A stretch of 64,000 bases of DNA from an uncultured Bacteroidales bacterium (GTDB lineage: Bacteria > Bacteroidota > Bacteroidia > Bacteroidales > UBA932). The notes under the pieces were generated by a model that saw only the letters and a list, made by a program, of their open reading frames with translations, made no database searches and was not told where the DNA came from. Made by a program: the position numbers and the translations under genes. Positions 40,491-49,411 of this stretch are shown piece after piece. Location of the stretch: NCBI GenBank assembly GCA_944326235.1, contig CALVDH010000001.1, positions 1-64,000 on the forward strand. Direction: 5' to 3'. Every line of letters starts with the position of its first letter. The stretch's first letter is position 1.

Positions 40491-41830
40491 GAAAAGCCTG
40501 GAAGATAACGGCTGCGCTCCTGCTGCTGGCGGCGGCAGTAACCCTTACTGTCCTGACTGTCGCGGGCAGGTCCGGCCACACGGTGGAAGCCGCGGAGGAG
40601 GATGCTCCTGAGCAGGCCTATGTCTCCATCAACAATTTCCTGACAAACGATCTGAGCGGCTCGGCCGAGGCTGCCGCACTTGACTCCTATATCGAGAAAT
40701 TCATGAAACGCTGGGAGATCAAGGGCGGCAGTCTCGCTGTCATGAAGGACGGGCGACTGGTCTATTCCAAGGGATACGGCTGGGCCGATGAGGAGGAAGG
40801 CGTGCCTATGTCTCCGGGACATATAATGCGTATCGCCTCTCTCTCCAAGCTGGTGACGGCCACTGCGGTCATGCAGCTGTGCGAGCGGAAGGTCCTGAGT
40901 CTGGACGACCGGGTCTTCGGCAGTGGCGGGCTCCTGGACTGCAGTCAGTTCCGCGATATCCGCGACAGGAGGGTAAAGGACATCACGGTGGGGCAGCTGC
41001 TGCGCCATGAGGCGGGTTTCACCATGCACAAGGGTGATCCGTGCTTCACTACCCGGGAGATTATCATCTGGGAGGACCTCGATACGGTGCCGGACATGGA
41101 CCGTGTCATAGAATATGCGCTCGGGGAGAGGCTGGGATATACGCCGGGTACCGGCTTCCGGTATTCCAATCTGGGCTATCTCATTCTCACCAAGGTAGTG
41201 GAGGTATGCAGCGGTATGGATTATGAGGAGTACTGTCAGGAGAATATCCTGCATCCGGCAGGCTGCTATGACATGCATCTGGCCCGTAATCTCTATGAGG
41301 ACCGGTATCCCAATGAGGTGCGTTATTACGAGACTCATGATGCGGAGCCGGTGCCCGCTTTCGACAACAGCGGGGATACCCTGTGGCGCCGTTACGGAGG
41401 CAGCAATATAGAAGGACTGCGCGGTGCCGGAGCCTGGGTGGCCTCACCGTCTGAGTTTGTCCGTTTCGTGGCCTCCATTGACGGAGACCCCTCAGTACCG
41501 GACGTGATTTCTCCTGAAAGTGTCCGTGCCATGACAGCGGACCCGGCCCATTCCTACCGGCCTATCGGGTGGGTCAGGGCAGGAGCCAGTTCGGACTGGT
41601 CCCGGACCGGTACGCTGGCGGGAACCAGCGCCATGGTCAAGAAGCAGGCCAACGGCTATATCTGGATGTTCGTGACCAACACCAGTTCGTGGAAAGGGTC
41701 CAAATTTACCCGTTATATAGACCGGATGTACCGTACCGCATCCTCCCGTGTCGAGTCCTGGCCTTCCCAGGACCTGTATTCGGCGGTGGACATGAAAAAA
41801 GGCGACCCCGAAGGATCGCCCTTAACCTAG
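40487..41830 (+). CDS. Serine hydrolase of the class C beta-lactamase/DD-peptidase fold
   Basis: The 447-residue protein has an N-terminal signal or anchor helix (about 5-27). The beta-lactamase-like domain has the nucleophile motif S118-x-x-K121 (ASLSKLV) and Y226-S-N228 (FRYSNLG). The usual KTG-type third motif is not obvious in the C-terminal part. Such proteins are usually esterases or D-aminopeptidases rather than lactamases. The last 12 codons are also the terminator hairpin of the convergent rplI operon, so the C-terminus is encoded by terminator DNA. Confidence 0.87.
   Translation: MRKAWKITAALLLLAAAVTLTVLTVAGRSGHTVEAAEEDAPEQAYVSINNFLTNDLSGSAEAAALDSYIEKFMKRWEIKGGSLAVMKDGRLVYSKGYGWADEEEGVPMSPGHIMRIASLSKLVTATAVMQLCERKVLSLDDRVFGSGGLLDCSQFRDIRDRRVKDITVGQLLRHEAGFTMHKGDPCFTTREIIIWEDLDTVPDMDRVIEYALGERLGYTPGTGFRYSNLGYLILTKVVEVCSGMDYEEYCQENILHPAGCYDMHLARNLYEDRYPNEVRYYETHDAEPVPAFDNSGDTLWRRYGGSNIEGLRGAGAWVASPSEFVRFVASIDGDPSVPDVISPESVRAMTADPAHSYRPIGWVRAGASSDWSRTGTLAGTSAMVKKQANGYIWMFVTNTSSWKGSKFTRYIDRMYRTASSRVESWPSQDLYSAVDMKKGDPEGSPLT
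41795..41820 (-). terminator. Terminator of rpsF-rpsR-rplI, inside the hydrolase gene
   Basis: On the minus strand, GGCGATCC and GGGTCGCC form an 8-bp stem closed by a TTCG tetraloop and are followed by six T (41800-41795). It lies 25 bases past the rplI stop and within the 3' coding end of the convergent gene. Confidence 0.88.
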
Positions 41831-41844
41831 GAGCCTGAGTAAGG

Positions 41845-42330
41845 TTACTCGGCTGCGGGAGCCTCTTCTGCGGTCTCGGTGCCGTCTCCGACTACCTCTA
41901 CCTTGAAGTCAGCCTTGATGTCCTTGTAGAACTTGGCGCTGGCGTCATAGATGCCGGCTTCCTTGATGTTGTCCATACCGGCGATGGTGATGTTGCGGCG
42001 GTCAACCTCCACTCCGAGTGCTGCGATGGCCTCGGCGATCTGGATGTTGCCCACAGAGCCGAAGATCTTGCCCTTGGAGCTCATCTTGGCTGTCAGCTTA
42101 ACTGTCAGACCGTTAATCTTGGCTGCGAGAGCACTGGCCTCCTCGCGGAGCTTGGCCTCCTTGTGTGCCCTCTGGCGGATGTTCTCGGCGAGTACCTTCT
42201 TGGCGGACTCGGTGGCGAGAATGGCCATGCCCTGGGGAATGAGGTAGTTGACAGCGTAGCCGTTTCTTACCTTTACTATATCGTCCTTATGCCCGAGATT
42301 GGCGACGTCCTGTTTCAGAATGATTTCCAT
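41845..42330 (-). CDS. rplI: 50S ribosomal protein L9
   Basis: The 161-residue protein has the L9 N-terminal RNA-binding domain (MEIILKQDVANLGHKDDIVKV and RNGYAVNYLIP). A long connecting helix follows at about 45-75, then a C-terminal domain (SSKGKIFGSVG). The tail carries a Glu/Ala-rich extension after the usual end. It is the last gene of the rpsF-rpsR-rplI operon and ends at a TTCG-loop terminator. Confidence 0.97.
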   Translation of the reverse strand: MEIILKQDVANLGHKDDIVKVRNGYAVNYLIPQGMAILATESAKKVLAENIRQRAHKEAKLREEASALAAKINGLTVKLTAKMSSKGKIFGSVGNIQIAEAIAALGVEVDRRNITIAGMDNIKEAGIYDASAKFYKDIKADFKVEVVGDGTETAEEAPAAE

Positions 42331-42342
42331 ACACTGTCCTCC

Positions 42343-42609
42343 TTATTTCAATAAGTCTGTTACGTAAGGGAGCAGGGCGAGATGCCTTGCACGTTTAACT
42401 GCCTGAGCGACCTTGCGCTGGAACTTCAGGGAAGTACCGGTAAGACGGCGGGGAAGTATCTTGCCCTGCTCGTTGAGGAACCTCTTGAGGAACTCAGCGT
42501 CCTTGTAGTCCACGTATTTGATGTGTGCCTTTTTGAAGCGGCAGTATTTTTTCTTCTTCACCTCTACTGTAGGAGGGTTGAGATATCTGATTTCGTTGTT
42601 TACGGCCAT
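42343..42609 (-). CDS. rpsR: 30S ribosomal protein S18
   Basis: The 88-residue protein is full-length S18, with [29 protein letters not shown] (in parts) and [11 protein letters not shown]. It binds S6 on the platform of the small subunit. It lies 3 bases after rpsF and 12 before rplI. Confidence 0.97.
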   Translation of the reverse strand: MAVNNEIRYLNPPTVEVKKKKYCRFKKAHIKYVDYKDAEFLKRFLNEQGKILPRRLTGTSLKFQRKVAQAVKRARHLALLPYVTDLLK

Positions 42610-42612
42610 GGC

Positions 42613-42978
42613 TTATTCCTCCTTTGCTGTGTTAGCTGTTGCTGATTCTTTCCTGTTGGCGCGTCTGCGCTCAGAGTAAGCGATAGAGTCCTTGTCCATC
42701 GCGAATGTAAGGAAACGGATGATGCGCTCATCACGGCGGTACTGTGTCTCAAGTTTCTCGATGAACTGAGAGTCAGCCCTGAACTCAAACAGGTGGTAGA
42801 ACCCTGTTGTCTTCTTCTGGATGGGGTAGGCCAGTTTCTTAAGGCCCCAGTCCTCATCGTTCACAATCTCGCCACCCTCGGAGGTGATGAAACTGCGATA
42901 CTTTTCTACCGCTTCCTTTATCTGTTCCTCAGATAAAACGGGAGTTGCAATGAAAACGGTTTCGTACTGTTTTAACAT
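42613..42978 (-). CDS. rpsF: 30S ribosomal protein S6
   Basis: The 121-residue protein has the S6 ferredoxin-like fold: [18 protein letters not shown] at the N-terminus, [20 protein letters not shown] in the middle, and a charged C-terminal tail. It is the first gene of the operon with rpsR and rplI. Its promoter lies in the short gap after pepD and its 5' end includes part of the pepD terminator hairpin. Confidence 0.97.
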   Translation of the reverse strand: MLKQYETVFIATPVLSEEQIKEAVEKYRSFITSEGGEIVNDEDWGLKKLAYPIQKKTTGFYHLFEFRADSQFIEKLETQYRRDERIIRFLTFAMDKDSIAYSERRRANRKESATANTAKEE

Positions 42979-43003
42979 CTTGATTGTTATTTGATTAGTA
43001 ATT

Positions 43004-43035
43004 AAAAAGCCCTTTCCGCATCTTGGGAAAGGGCT
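43004..43035 (-). terminator. Terminator of pepD, overlapping the rpsF leader
   Basis: AGCCCTTTCCC (43035-43025) pairs with GGAAAGGGCT (43017-43008) and is followed by five T on the minus strand. The rpsF promoter box ends 2 bases upstream, so rpsF transcripts start inside the first arm. Confidence 0.8.
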
Positions 43036-43036
43036 G

Positions 43037-43066
43037 CAAATATAGCAATTATCCGTAAATTACCAA
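43037..43066 (-). promoter_or_regulatory. Promoter of the rpsF operon
   Basis: On the minus strand, TTG (43066-43064), 19 bases, TATATTTG (43044-43037), starting 2 bases after the pepD stop codon. Confidence 0.7.
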
Positions 43067-43068
43067 AA

Positions 43069-44523
43069 TTACTTCACGGGAATGTTCTTCAGGACTTCCT
43101 TGATGAAGTTCCAGAACTTCTCCACGGTGGGAATCAGCAGTCTCTCGTCGGGGGAGTGGGGAGACATAAGGGTCGGTCCGCAGGAAATCATGTCCCAGTG
43201 AGGATAGTTGGTCGAGAGGATACCGCACTCGAGGCCGGCGTGGATGGCCTTTACATCGGGCTCCTTGCCGTAGAGGGCCTTGTAGGTCTCCTTCATGGTC
43301 CTGAGGATGTCGGACTCCATGTTGGGCTGCCAGCCGGAGTATCCGCCGGAGAACTTCACCTTGGCGCCGCCGAGCTCGAGGGCGCTCTGGATGGCGTCTC
43401 TCAGGGCGTACTTGGCAGAGTCAGTCGAGCCTCTCATGAGGGTCTTGACATTGATCTTCTTTCCGTCGGACTTGACGATGGCCAAGTTGTTGGAGGTCTC
43501 TACGAGGCCGGGCATCACGAGGCTCATGCGGTCTACGTTGCAGGGGCAGGCGAGGAGGGCCTTCACTACATTGAGGGCTACGTCGGTGGGGATGATTCTT
43601 CTGGCACCCTTGGTCTTCTCCACGAGTACTTCCAGACCCGGGTCGATGGGAGCGTACTCATGCTCCATGTCGGCTACGGCTGCATTGATGGCCTTGAGGG
43701 CCTTGGCGGCCTTCTTTTTGGGGAGGGCCACGACGGCCTCGGCCTCGCGGGGGATGGCGTTGCGCATGTTGCCTCCCTCGATGGAGATGAGCTCTCCCTT
43801 GAAGTCCCGCAGCAGGGGCAGGAGGAGGCGGGCCATCAGCTTGTTGGAGTTGGCGCGTCCCTCATTGATCTCCATGCCGGAGTGGCCTCCGCGGAGTCCC
43901 TTGATGATGATGCGGTACTGATCGGTGTCCTTGCTTACCGGCTCGGACTTGTAGCTGAACTCGGCGTCGGTGTCCAGACCGCCGGCGCAGCCTACATAGA
44001 GCTCGCCCTCGGTCTCGGAGTCGAGGTTGACCAGGATGTCACCCTTGAGGATGCCGCCCTTCAGGGCCTTGGCGCCGGTCATGCCGGTCTCCTCGTCGAT
44101 GGTGAAGAGGGCCTCCACGGGACCGTGTACCAGGTCATTGGACTCGAGGACAGCCATGGCTACGGCGCAGCCGAGGCCGTTGTCGGCTCCCAGGGTGGTG
44201 CCCTTGGCCTTTACCCACTCGCCGTCGATCCATGTCTCCACGGGGTCGTTCTCCCAGTCGTGCTGTACGTCATTGTTGTTCTGGGGCACCATGTCGAGGT
44301 GGCCCTGGAGGATTACGCCCTTGCGGTTCTCCATGCCGGGGGTGGCGGGCTTGCGGATGATGATGTTGCCCACCTCGTCGCGGATGGTCTCCAGTCCGAG
44401 GTTTCTTCCGAAATTCTCCATGAAATCCACGGCCCTCCACTCTTTCTTAGAGGGACGGGGAATCTGTGTCAGCGCGTAGAAATTCTTCCATACGCATTTG
44501 GGATCTAGATTGTCGATTGTCAT
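43069..44523 (-). CDS. pepD: Aminoacyl-histidine dipeptidase (cytosol non-specific dipeptidase)
   Basis: The 484-residue M20 metallopeptidase has the family metal motifs: LQGHLDMVP with its His and Asp, GADNGLGCAVAM, IDEETGMTGA with the catalytic Glu, and VNLDSETEGEL. The lid-domain GLRGGHSGMEI and the late HAGLECGIL complete the site. It hydrolyses Xaa-His and many other dipeptides in the cytosol. The gene follows the DUF4831 gene by 30 bases and ends at a strong hairpin just before rpsF. Confidence 0.95.
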   Translation of the reverse strand: MTIDNLDPKCVWKNFYALTQIPRPSKKEWRAVDFMENFGRNLGLETIRDEVGNIIIRKPATPGMENRKGVILQGHLDMVPQNNNDVQHDWENDPVETWIDGEWVKAKGTTLGADNGLGCAVAMAVLESNDLVHGPVEALFTIDEETGMTGAKALKGGILKGDILVNLDSETEGELYVGCAGGLDTDAEFSYKSEPVSKDTDQYRIIIKGLRGGHSGMEINEGRANSNKLMARLLLPLLRDFKGELISIEGGNMRNAIPREAEAVVALPKKKAAKALKAINAAVADMEHEYAPIDPGLEVLVEKTKGARRIIPTDVALNVVKALLACPCNVDRMSLVMPGLVETSNNLAIVKSDGKKINVKTLMRGSTDSAKYALRDAIQSALELGGAKVKFSGGYSGWQPNMESDILRTMKETYKALYGKEPDVKAIHAGLECGILSTNYPHWDMISCGPTLMSPHSPDERLLIPTVEKFWNFIKEVLKNIPVK

Positions 44524-44553
44524 ACGTCGTTAGTGTTTATAAGTTGTTGAATG

Positions 44554-45678
44554 TTATTTTACAAGTACATGGACGGGGAATGTAAGGTCCTCGCCCTTCT
44601 GGTATACCGGCATCCTGCTCTTGAGGATGAGGTCCTGGCCGTCGATGAGGCGTACCGTGCATATTGCGGGAACCCTGTAGAAGATATTGCCGCGGAGGGC
44701 CGCCTCATGCTTCGCCCTGGGCTTCCTGGCCTCCACCTCTCCGATTACCTGGTCGGAGTAGAAGTCCTCCGCGTCCTCGGGAGTGATCTCCATGACTATG
44801 GGACGGCCTGAGACATTGTCCGGGGAGAGCAGTCCCTGGGTGTCGGAGATGCGGAATGCTATGACCAGCTCCTCCTCCTTGCCGGCCTGCGGTACTACCT
44901 CGAAACTCATCTCCTGGACGGAGGATACGGTGGTGCCGGTGAAGAGGCTCATGTATTCATTCTCGAGACGTCCTATCTCCTCTACGGCTGCCCTGAGGGC
45001 GTCGCCGCTGAACGTGGCGTCGGTATTGCCGGTGATGATGTTGATGCGGTTCTCCCTAAGTGAGAGAATCATGGCCGCGGCCTCCTGGGCTTTCTTCTCG
45101 GGGCTCTTCTCCACTACCTGGCTCTGGCGTACGGCCACTCTGTCGTAACCTCCGCTCTCGTTGCGGACGGTACGGTAGAGAGTGGTCTCGGTGGAGGTCA
45201 GGTTGGCAGTGGCCTCGGATGACAGGACTTCGGTGCCGGGGGCTATGGACGGGAATCTCCAGGAACTGCCGCTGCCCTTGTTCTCATCGGACAGAAGCAG
45301 GAGGCCCTGGGAGGAAAAATCGAAGAAAGAGGCCGGGGATGCCTCTCCCAGAAGGCCGTCCAGATTGACGATATAGCTGCAGGAGCGGTCAGCCTCCAGG
45401 TACGGAGTCATCCTGACGTCGCTGAGGGTGTAGGTGGTGCCGGCTTCCTGAGGAACATCGATGCCGAGATATTTCTTGGCGTATCCGCTGTATGGACCGG
45501 GGGTGTATGTCTCGCAGACTGCCTCTACTGTAAGATGTACGGTAGTCTGGGGCAGAGAGTAGATGACTACTCCGTCGGGAGGGGTCTGACCTTTCTCCAG
45601 GCGGTTCACATTCTGTCCTGCGGCTGTCAGTGCCATGAGGCCGGCGAGTACCGGCGCGGTGATGATTCTGAGTTTCAT
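44554..45678 (-). CDS. DUF4831 family secreted protein
   Basis: The 374-residue protein has a signal peptide (MKLRIITAPVLAGLMALTAAGQ). A mature part typical of the Bacteroidales DUF4831 family follows, with GVVIYSLPQTTVHLTVEA and KYLGIDVPQEAGTTY near the start. Function is unknown; a periplasmic or outer-membrane role is expected. I fixed the start at 45678 because it overlaps the acyltransferase stop by ATGA. The two genes and pepD probably form one operon. Confidence 0.88.
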   Translation of the reverse strand: MKLRIITAPVLAGLMALTAAGQNVNRLEKGQTPPDGVVIYSLPQTTVHLTVEAVCETYTPGPYSGYAKKYLGIDVPQEAGTTYTLSDVRMTPYLEADRSCSYIVNLDGLLGEASPASFFDFSSQGLLLLSDENKGSGSSWRFPSIAPGTEVLSSEATANLTSTETTLYRTVRNESGGYDRVAVRQSQVVEKSPEKKAQEAAAMILSLRENRINIITGNTDATFSGDALRAAVEEIGRLENEYMSLFTGTTVSSVQEMSFEVVPQAGKEEELVIAFRISDTQGLLSPDNVSGRPIVMEITPEDAEDFYSDQVIGEVEARKPRAKHEAALRGNIFYRVPAICTVRLIDGQDLILKSRMPVYQKGEDLTFPVHVLVK

Positions 45679-46556
45679 GATATGCGTTTTTTCCATCTTT
45701 TGTGGCTCCACAGCCACGTTGACTTATGTTCTCTTATATCGGCTTCCAGCAGACGGGCGAACTGTTCCGTGATATATCCCTCGGGACATTCCGCTGCGTT
45801 CTCGGTTATCAGTCTGAAGCGGGCCTCGTTGTCCCTGCGTCCGTGTCTTATCAGTCCGCAGTACAGGACGGGCATGCCCATCTTCGCGGCGACGGTCTCG
45901 GGGCCGTCGATCATGTATGTTTTCTGGTTCAGGAAGTCTGCGGTAAAGCGGCTCATGCAGTGGGGCGGATTCTGGTCACAGATGAAGAAGAAGGCCTGGC
46001 GCCCCTCGCGGTGACGGACTATGTGCCTTATGATCTGGCGTGACTCGATGAGCGAGCAGGAGCCGTGCCTGGTCCTGATGCGTGTGATTACTTTGTCCGC
46101 CAGTCTGCTCTTGGGTCTTTTGTAGACGTAGAGGAAGTCCTTGTTGTCTATGTCTATCCCGTAATGGGTCCTCAGGTCGGGCAGTCCGGTGAATATCTCC
46201 CAGTTGCCCAGGTGTCCCACCATGATGACGGCGTTGCGGTTCAGGTCCAGGGCCCGGTTCAGGCTGTCCTGCCCGGTGATGCGCACCTGCCTGCCCACGG
46301 CTTCCGTCGATGCGGTGAGCATCCACACCGACTCCACGATGGTATCCGCGAGGTGGCGGTAGAAGTCATTCACCACTTCGCCTATCTGCGGGTAATTGAG
46401 TTCGGGAAAGGATCTTGCTATGTTGATGTTGACTGTCTGGACGCGGTAGTGCAGGACTTTCTGCAGCAGCCACGCCAGGAAGGATGAGAACGCATAATGC
46501 ACTCTCAGCGGCAGCCACGACAGCAGGGTCATAAAAAACAGTACTACTCTATCCAT
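45675..46556 (-). CDS. Lipid A biosynthesis-type lysophospholipid acyltransferase (LpxL/HtrB family)
   Basis: From the ATG at 46556 the protein has 293 residues: one N-terminal membrane helix (VVLFFMTLLSWLPL) and a catalytic domain with HLGNWE, the H-x4-E variant of the acyltransferase motif. Further landmarks are FICDQNPP and GPETVAAKMGMPVL. It would add a secondary acyl chain to lipid A at the inner membrane. An earlier in-frame ATG at 46604 lies in the promoter, so the later start is preferred. Confidence 0.9.
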   Translation of the reverse strand: MDRVVLFFMTLLSWLPLRVHYAFSSFLAWLLQKVLHYRVQTVNINIARSFPELNYPQIGEVVNDFYRHLADTIVESVWMLTASTEAVGRQVRITGQDSLNRALDLNRNAVIMVGHLGNWEIFTGLPDLRTHYGIDIDNKDFLYVYKRPKSRLADKVITRIRTRHGSCSLIESRQIIRHIVRHREGRQAFFFICDQNPPHCMSRFTADFLNQKTYMIDGPETVAAKMGMPVLYCGLIRHGRRDNEARFRLITENAAECPEGYITEQFARLLEADIREHKSTWLWSHKRWKKRIS

Positions 46557-46574
46557 ATTCCAGTATACATCATA

Positions 46575-46606
46575 CAAAGATATCTTTTTTCGACAAAAAA
46601 GCAAAA
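46575..46606 (-). promoter_or_regulatory. Promoter of the LpxL-DUF4831-pepD operon
   Basis: On the minus strand, TTTTG (46606-46602), 19 bases, TATCTTTG (46582-46575), with the ATG 19 bases beyond. It abuts the truncated 5' end of the opposing LRR gene. Confidence 0.75.
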
Positions 46607-46609
46607 TCG

Positions 46610-49336
46610 GTGCCCGTCTTTAGTTGGACGGACATGGCAGTTATGCAGTCTAACGGCCAGCGCGGGGTGGTGGATTTCACCCTTCCCGGCAACAGTGACG
46701 TCACATTTACCGGATACTGTGATCTGTACCGGATGGATGGAGGCGACTCGACCCTCATAGTCTCATCTACCGACTCCATGAGTTACTCCTTGACAAGCGG
46801 CACATACCGTATTGCAGGACCTGTAGTGACCAGCTTCGAAGCAAAATATGTCAAGTCTGTCTCCGTGAACAGCGCTGTCTTCAATAGTCTGAAGATTACG
46901 GATGCCAGGTATCTGGGACATCTGGATATCTCAGGTGCGCCCATGCTTACGACATTGTACCTGAACACCGACCGCTACAATCCCAATTCCAGCATAACCT
47001 CCCTGGACCTCTCCGGTTTCGACCATCTGCGCAAAGTAAGTATAAGCGGATTCAACAGCCTTGCGTCCATCTCGACTGGCGACGGTCTGAACGCCCTGGA
47101 ATCCTTTTACATCTACGAGTCTAAGGCCACGACCATCGATCTGACCGGATGTGCGGCCCTTACGGTCCTCTCTATCACTGAAACTGAGCCGGACTCCCTG
47201 ATTCTTACCGGCTGCTCGTCACTGGAAAAGCTCACCAACAGCGGAAATTCCTCACTGAAATACCTGAATGTGGACGGCTGCTCGTCCATGCACAGGCTCA
47301 ATATTCAAAATTGCGACAACCTGAATACACTCAATCTTTCAGAGCTCCCTGCATTGGATACATTGACTACTTCTGGCTGCGACTACCTTAGAGATATCAG
47401 TCTGGTCGGATGCAACGGCATCTCCTACTTCAATATATCCTCGTTGCCCAGACTCCGGAACATAGAAATCGATGACGCCTCTGCTATCGGGAAGCTGCGT
47501 ATTTACAGCGTAGATTCCCTGAAGACCCTGGACATGAGAGGATGGCACATTGACTCACTGAATCTAGACCAATACACCAGTGCATTGGATACTCTTAATG
47601 CAGACAATTCTACTCTAAGTCATATCAATGGAAGTACATCTTTGATAGAATTCAGGGCTGCCAACACCAATCTGAAGTCGTTGCCTGCTAATATGTCATA
47701 CAGTGAATTGAGAGTACTGGATGTCAGTGGGTCCAAGATTGAACAAATTATATGGAAAGACATCTCGGGTCTAAAAAATTTAGATACTGTGAAAGTAAAC
47801 AATTGTACTTCACTTAAAACATTTTATCTATACCGCTGGAGATCCGATGGATGGCCAGCCTACAACCTCCTGGATTTGTCTGAATGTACGTCTCTCGACT
47901 CTCTCTACATCTATAACAACGGCTCTGAGAATACTTTAGATACCTTGAATCTCACCGGTTGTTCATCTCTCCGAAGCGTCAGATTAAATGGTCCTATGAC
48001 ACTGAAGAATGAAGGAATCATACTGGACGGAGCGTCCATCAACCGCATGTACATTGACAATCTTGGGGCCCCTGCCCTGGCCTTCAGTAATTCGACTGTG
48101 ATAGACAGTCTCTACATAGGAACTTCAAGCGGATGGGAAGATCTTCTCAGCCTATATGTCGACGGAACGGGCATCAAGTCGCTTGCGGTCCGCAACATGA
48201 GCGGGTTGTCAAACATCCTGGCCAATGATTGTGCCGAATTGGAAACTCTGGATATAGAGAACTGTAACAATATATCCAATCTCGAAATAGACAACAGCAC
48301 GGGGATCAAGTTCTTCAGGCTGTGGAATAATAATGCGACAAATATGGCGTCGAGATTCTCCATATCCACGCTCACCTCGCTGGAAGAGCTCCATCTGTCC
48401 AACATAGAGCATTTTACCCGTCTGGACCTGAGAAACATGCAGATGCTTAAGGTTCTGAATGTTCAGAGAGACAGACTGAGTGTGAAGGCCATGACTGCCA
48501 TCAACTGCACGGGACTGACGAATCTCAAGGACTTGAGTTACAATATTTCTCCTGATTCGCTGTATGTTGACGGCTGTACATCGCTACACAATTTGACACT
48601 GGACGGAAGTTATCTTAAAGTAGCGGGATTAACAGGACTCACAAGCCTTGACACGTTGGAAATTAATAACACCGATCTTACGGAACTCACTTTGCCCGAT
48701 TTGCCCAGTCTCCTGTATGTGTCTGCCTACAGAAACGATAATATGAGGATGCTGAATATTCCCGGAGAAAACAAAGTTGAAGACCTTATATTGAGTGGCA
48801 ATAAAATTACGTTCAGCAAGTGTACGCTCAATGTCGCTGAGACACTCAAATATCTGTTCTTCGGTGACTTTTACAGCTTCTCGGACGCGGATTCCATAAG
48901 CTGCGTCAATTATCCTTCATTGTGGTGTGTCAGACTGGGAAGCCTGACACATGAACTCACCTCACTTAATTTTTCAGGATGCACAAACCTGAAAGCAATC
49001 GTGAATAACTACCACAACGACAACAATCGGATCAACAAAGTGAACCTGGAAGGATGCACATCGCTGGTCGTTGCAGATTTTCAGAACTACACCGGACTAA
49101 ACAGCCTGAACATTTCCGGGTGTGAATCCCTCCGCGGTCTCGACCTGTACAAATGTAACTTCGACGCCGCCGGTCTGGAAAGCATCTTCGACCAGTTGCC
49201 GACTCTCACCGCCAGGGATGGTGTATACCGCATTCAGGGCTGCCCTGGAGAGAGCACCTGCGACCAGTCAGTGGCTGTAGATAAGAAGTGGTCTAAAGTC
49301 AACAACGATATCAGTATAGACGACTATGACTTGTAA
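46610..49336 (+). CDS. 5'-truncated leucine-rich-repeat protein (possible silent cassette)
   Basis: A 908-codon open frame encodes LRR-type repeats with the motif LxLxGCxSLxxL and ends like the complete LRR lipoprotein at 51073-54381: both finish with LxGCxxLRxLDLY, a RI(Q/A)GCPG segment and a short acidic tail. There is no signal peptide, lipobox, fimbrillin-like or BACON domain. The first recognisable homology is VMQSNGQ, residue 407 of the complete protein. The 23 bases at 46638-46660 are identical to the complement of 53143-53165. Only a GTG (46610) or internal ATGs could start it, and no promoter faces it. I read it as a displaced or silent copy. Confidence 0.72.
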   Translation: MPVFSWTDMAVMQSNGQRGVVDFTLPGNSDVTFTGYCDLYRMDGGDSTLIVSSTDSMSYSLTSGTYRIAGPVVTSFEAKYVKSVSVNSAVFNSLKITDARYLGHLDISGAPMLTTLYLNTDRYNPNSSITSLDLSGFDHLRKVSISGFNSLASISTGDGLNALESFYIYESKATTIDLTGCAALTVLSITETEPDSLILTGCSSLEKLTNSGNSSLKYLNVDGCSSMHRLNIQNCDNLNTLNLSELPALDTLTTSGCDYLRDISLVGCNGISYFNISSLPRLRNIEIDDASAIGKLRIYSVDSLKTLDMRGWHIDSLNLDQYTSALDTLNADNSTLSHINGSTSLIEFRAANTNLKSLPANMSYSELRVLDVSGSKIEQIIWKDISGLKNLDTVKVNNCTSLKTFYLYRWRSDGWPAYNLLDLSECTSLDSLYIYNNGSENTLDTLNLTGCSSLRSVRLNGPMTLKNEGIILDGASINRMYIDNLGAPALAFSNSTVIDSLYIGTSSGWEDLLSLYVDGTGIKSLAVRNMSGLSNILANDCAELETLDIENCNNISNLEIDNSTGIKFFRLWNNNATNMASRFSISTLTSLEELHLSNIEHFTRLDLRNMQMLKVLNVQRDRLSVKAMTAINCTGLTNLKDLSYNISPDSLYVDGCTSLHNLTLDGSYLKVAGLTGLTSLDTLEINNTDLTELTLPDLPSLLYVSAYRNDNMRMLNIPGENKVEDLILSGNKITFSKCTLNVAETLKYLFFGDFYSFSDADSISCVNYPSLWCVRLGSLTHELTSLNFSGCTNLKAIVNNYHNDNNRINKVNLEGCTSLVVADFQNYTGLNSLNISGCESLRGLDLYKCNFDAAGLESIFDQLPTLTARDGVYRIQGCPGESTCDQSVAVDKKWSKVNNDISIDDYDL

Positions 49337-49371
49337 CTGCTGTTACTAAGATGTTCCAACTATGAAAAACT

Positions 49372-49408
49372 GAAAGCACCGGACAGGGACTGACCTGCCG
49401 GTGCTTTT
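49372..49408. terminator. Bidirectional terminator between the LRR copy and the ATPase gene
   Basis: AAAGCACCGG pairs with CCGGTGCTTT around a loop that itself contains CAGG/CCTG, with T-rich DNA after it. It serves the convergent genes on both sides. Confidence 0.8.
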
Positions 49409-49411
49409 GCT

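Noticed and set aside
40487..41830. True beta-lactamase (resistance gene)
   Set aside because: SxxK and YxN are present but the KTG motif is not evident, and the surroundings give no hint of resistance; the general serine hydrolase call is safer.
43156..44508. 450-codon plus-strand frame opposite pepD
   Set aside because: pepD has all M20 motifs; the opposing frame is low-complexity Gly/Leu/Val and has no start signals.
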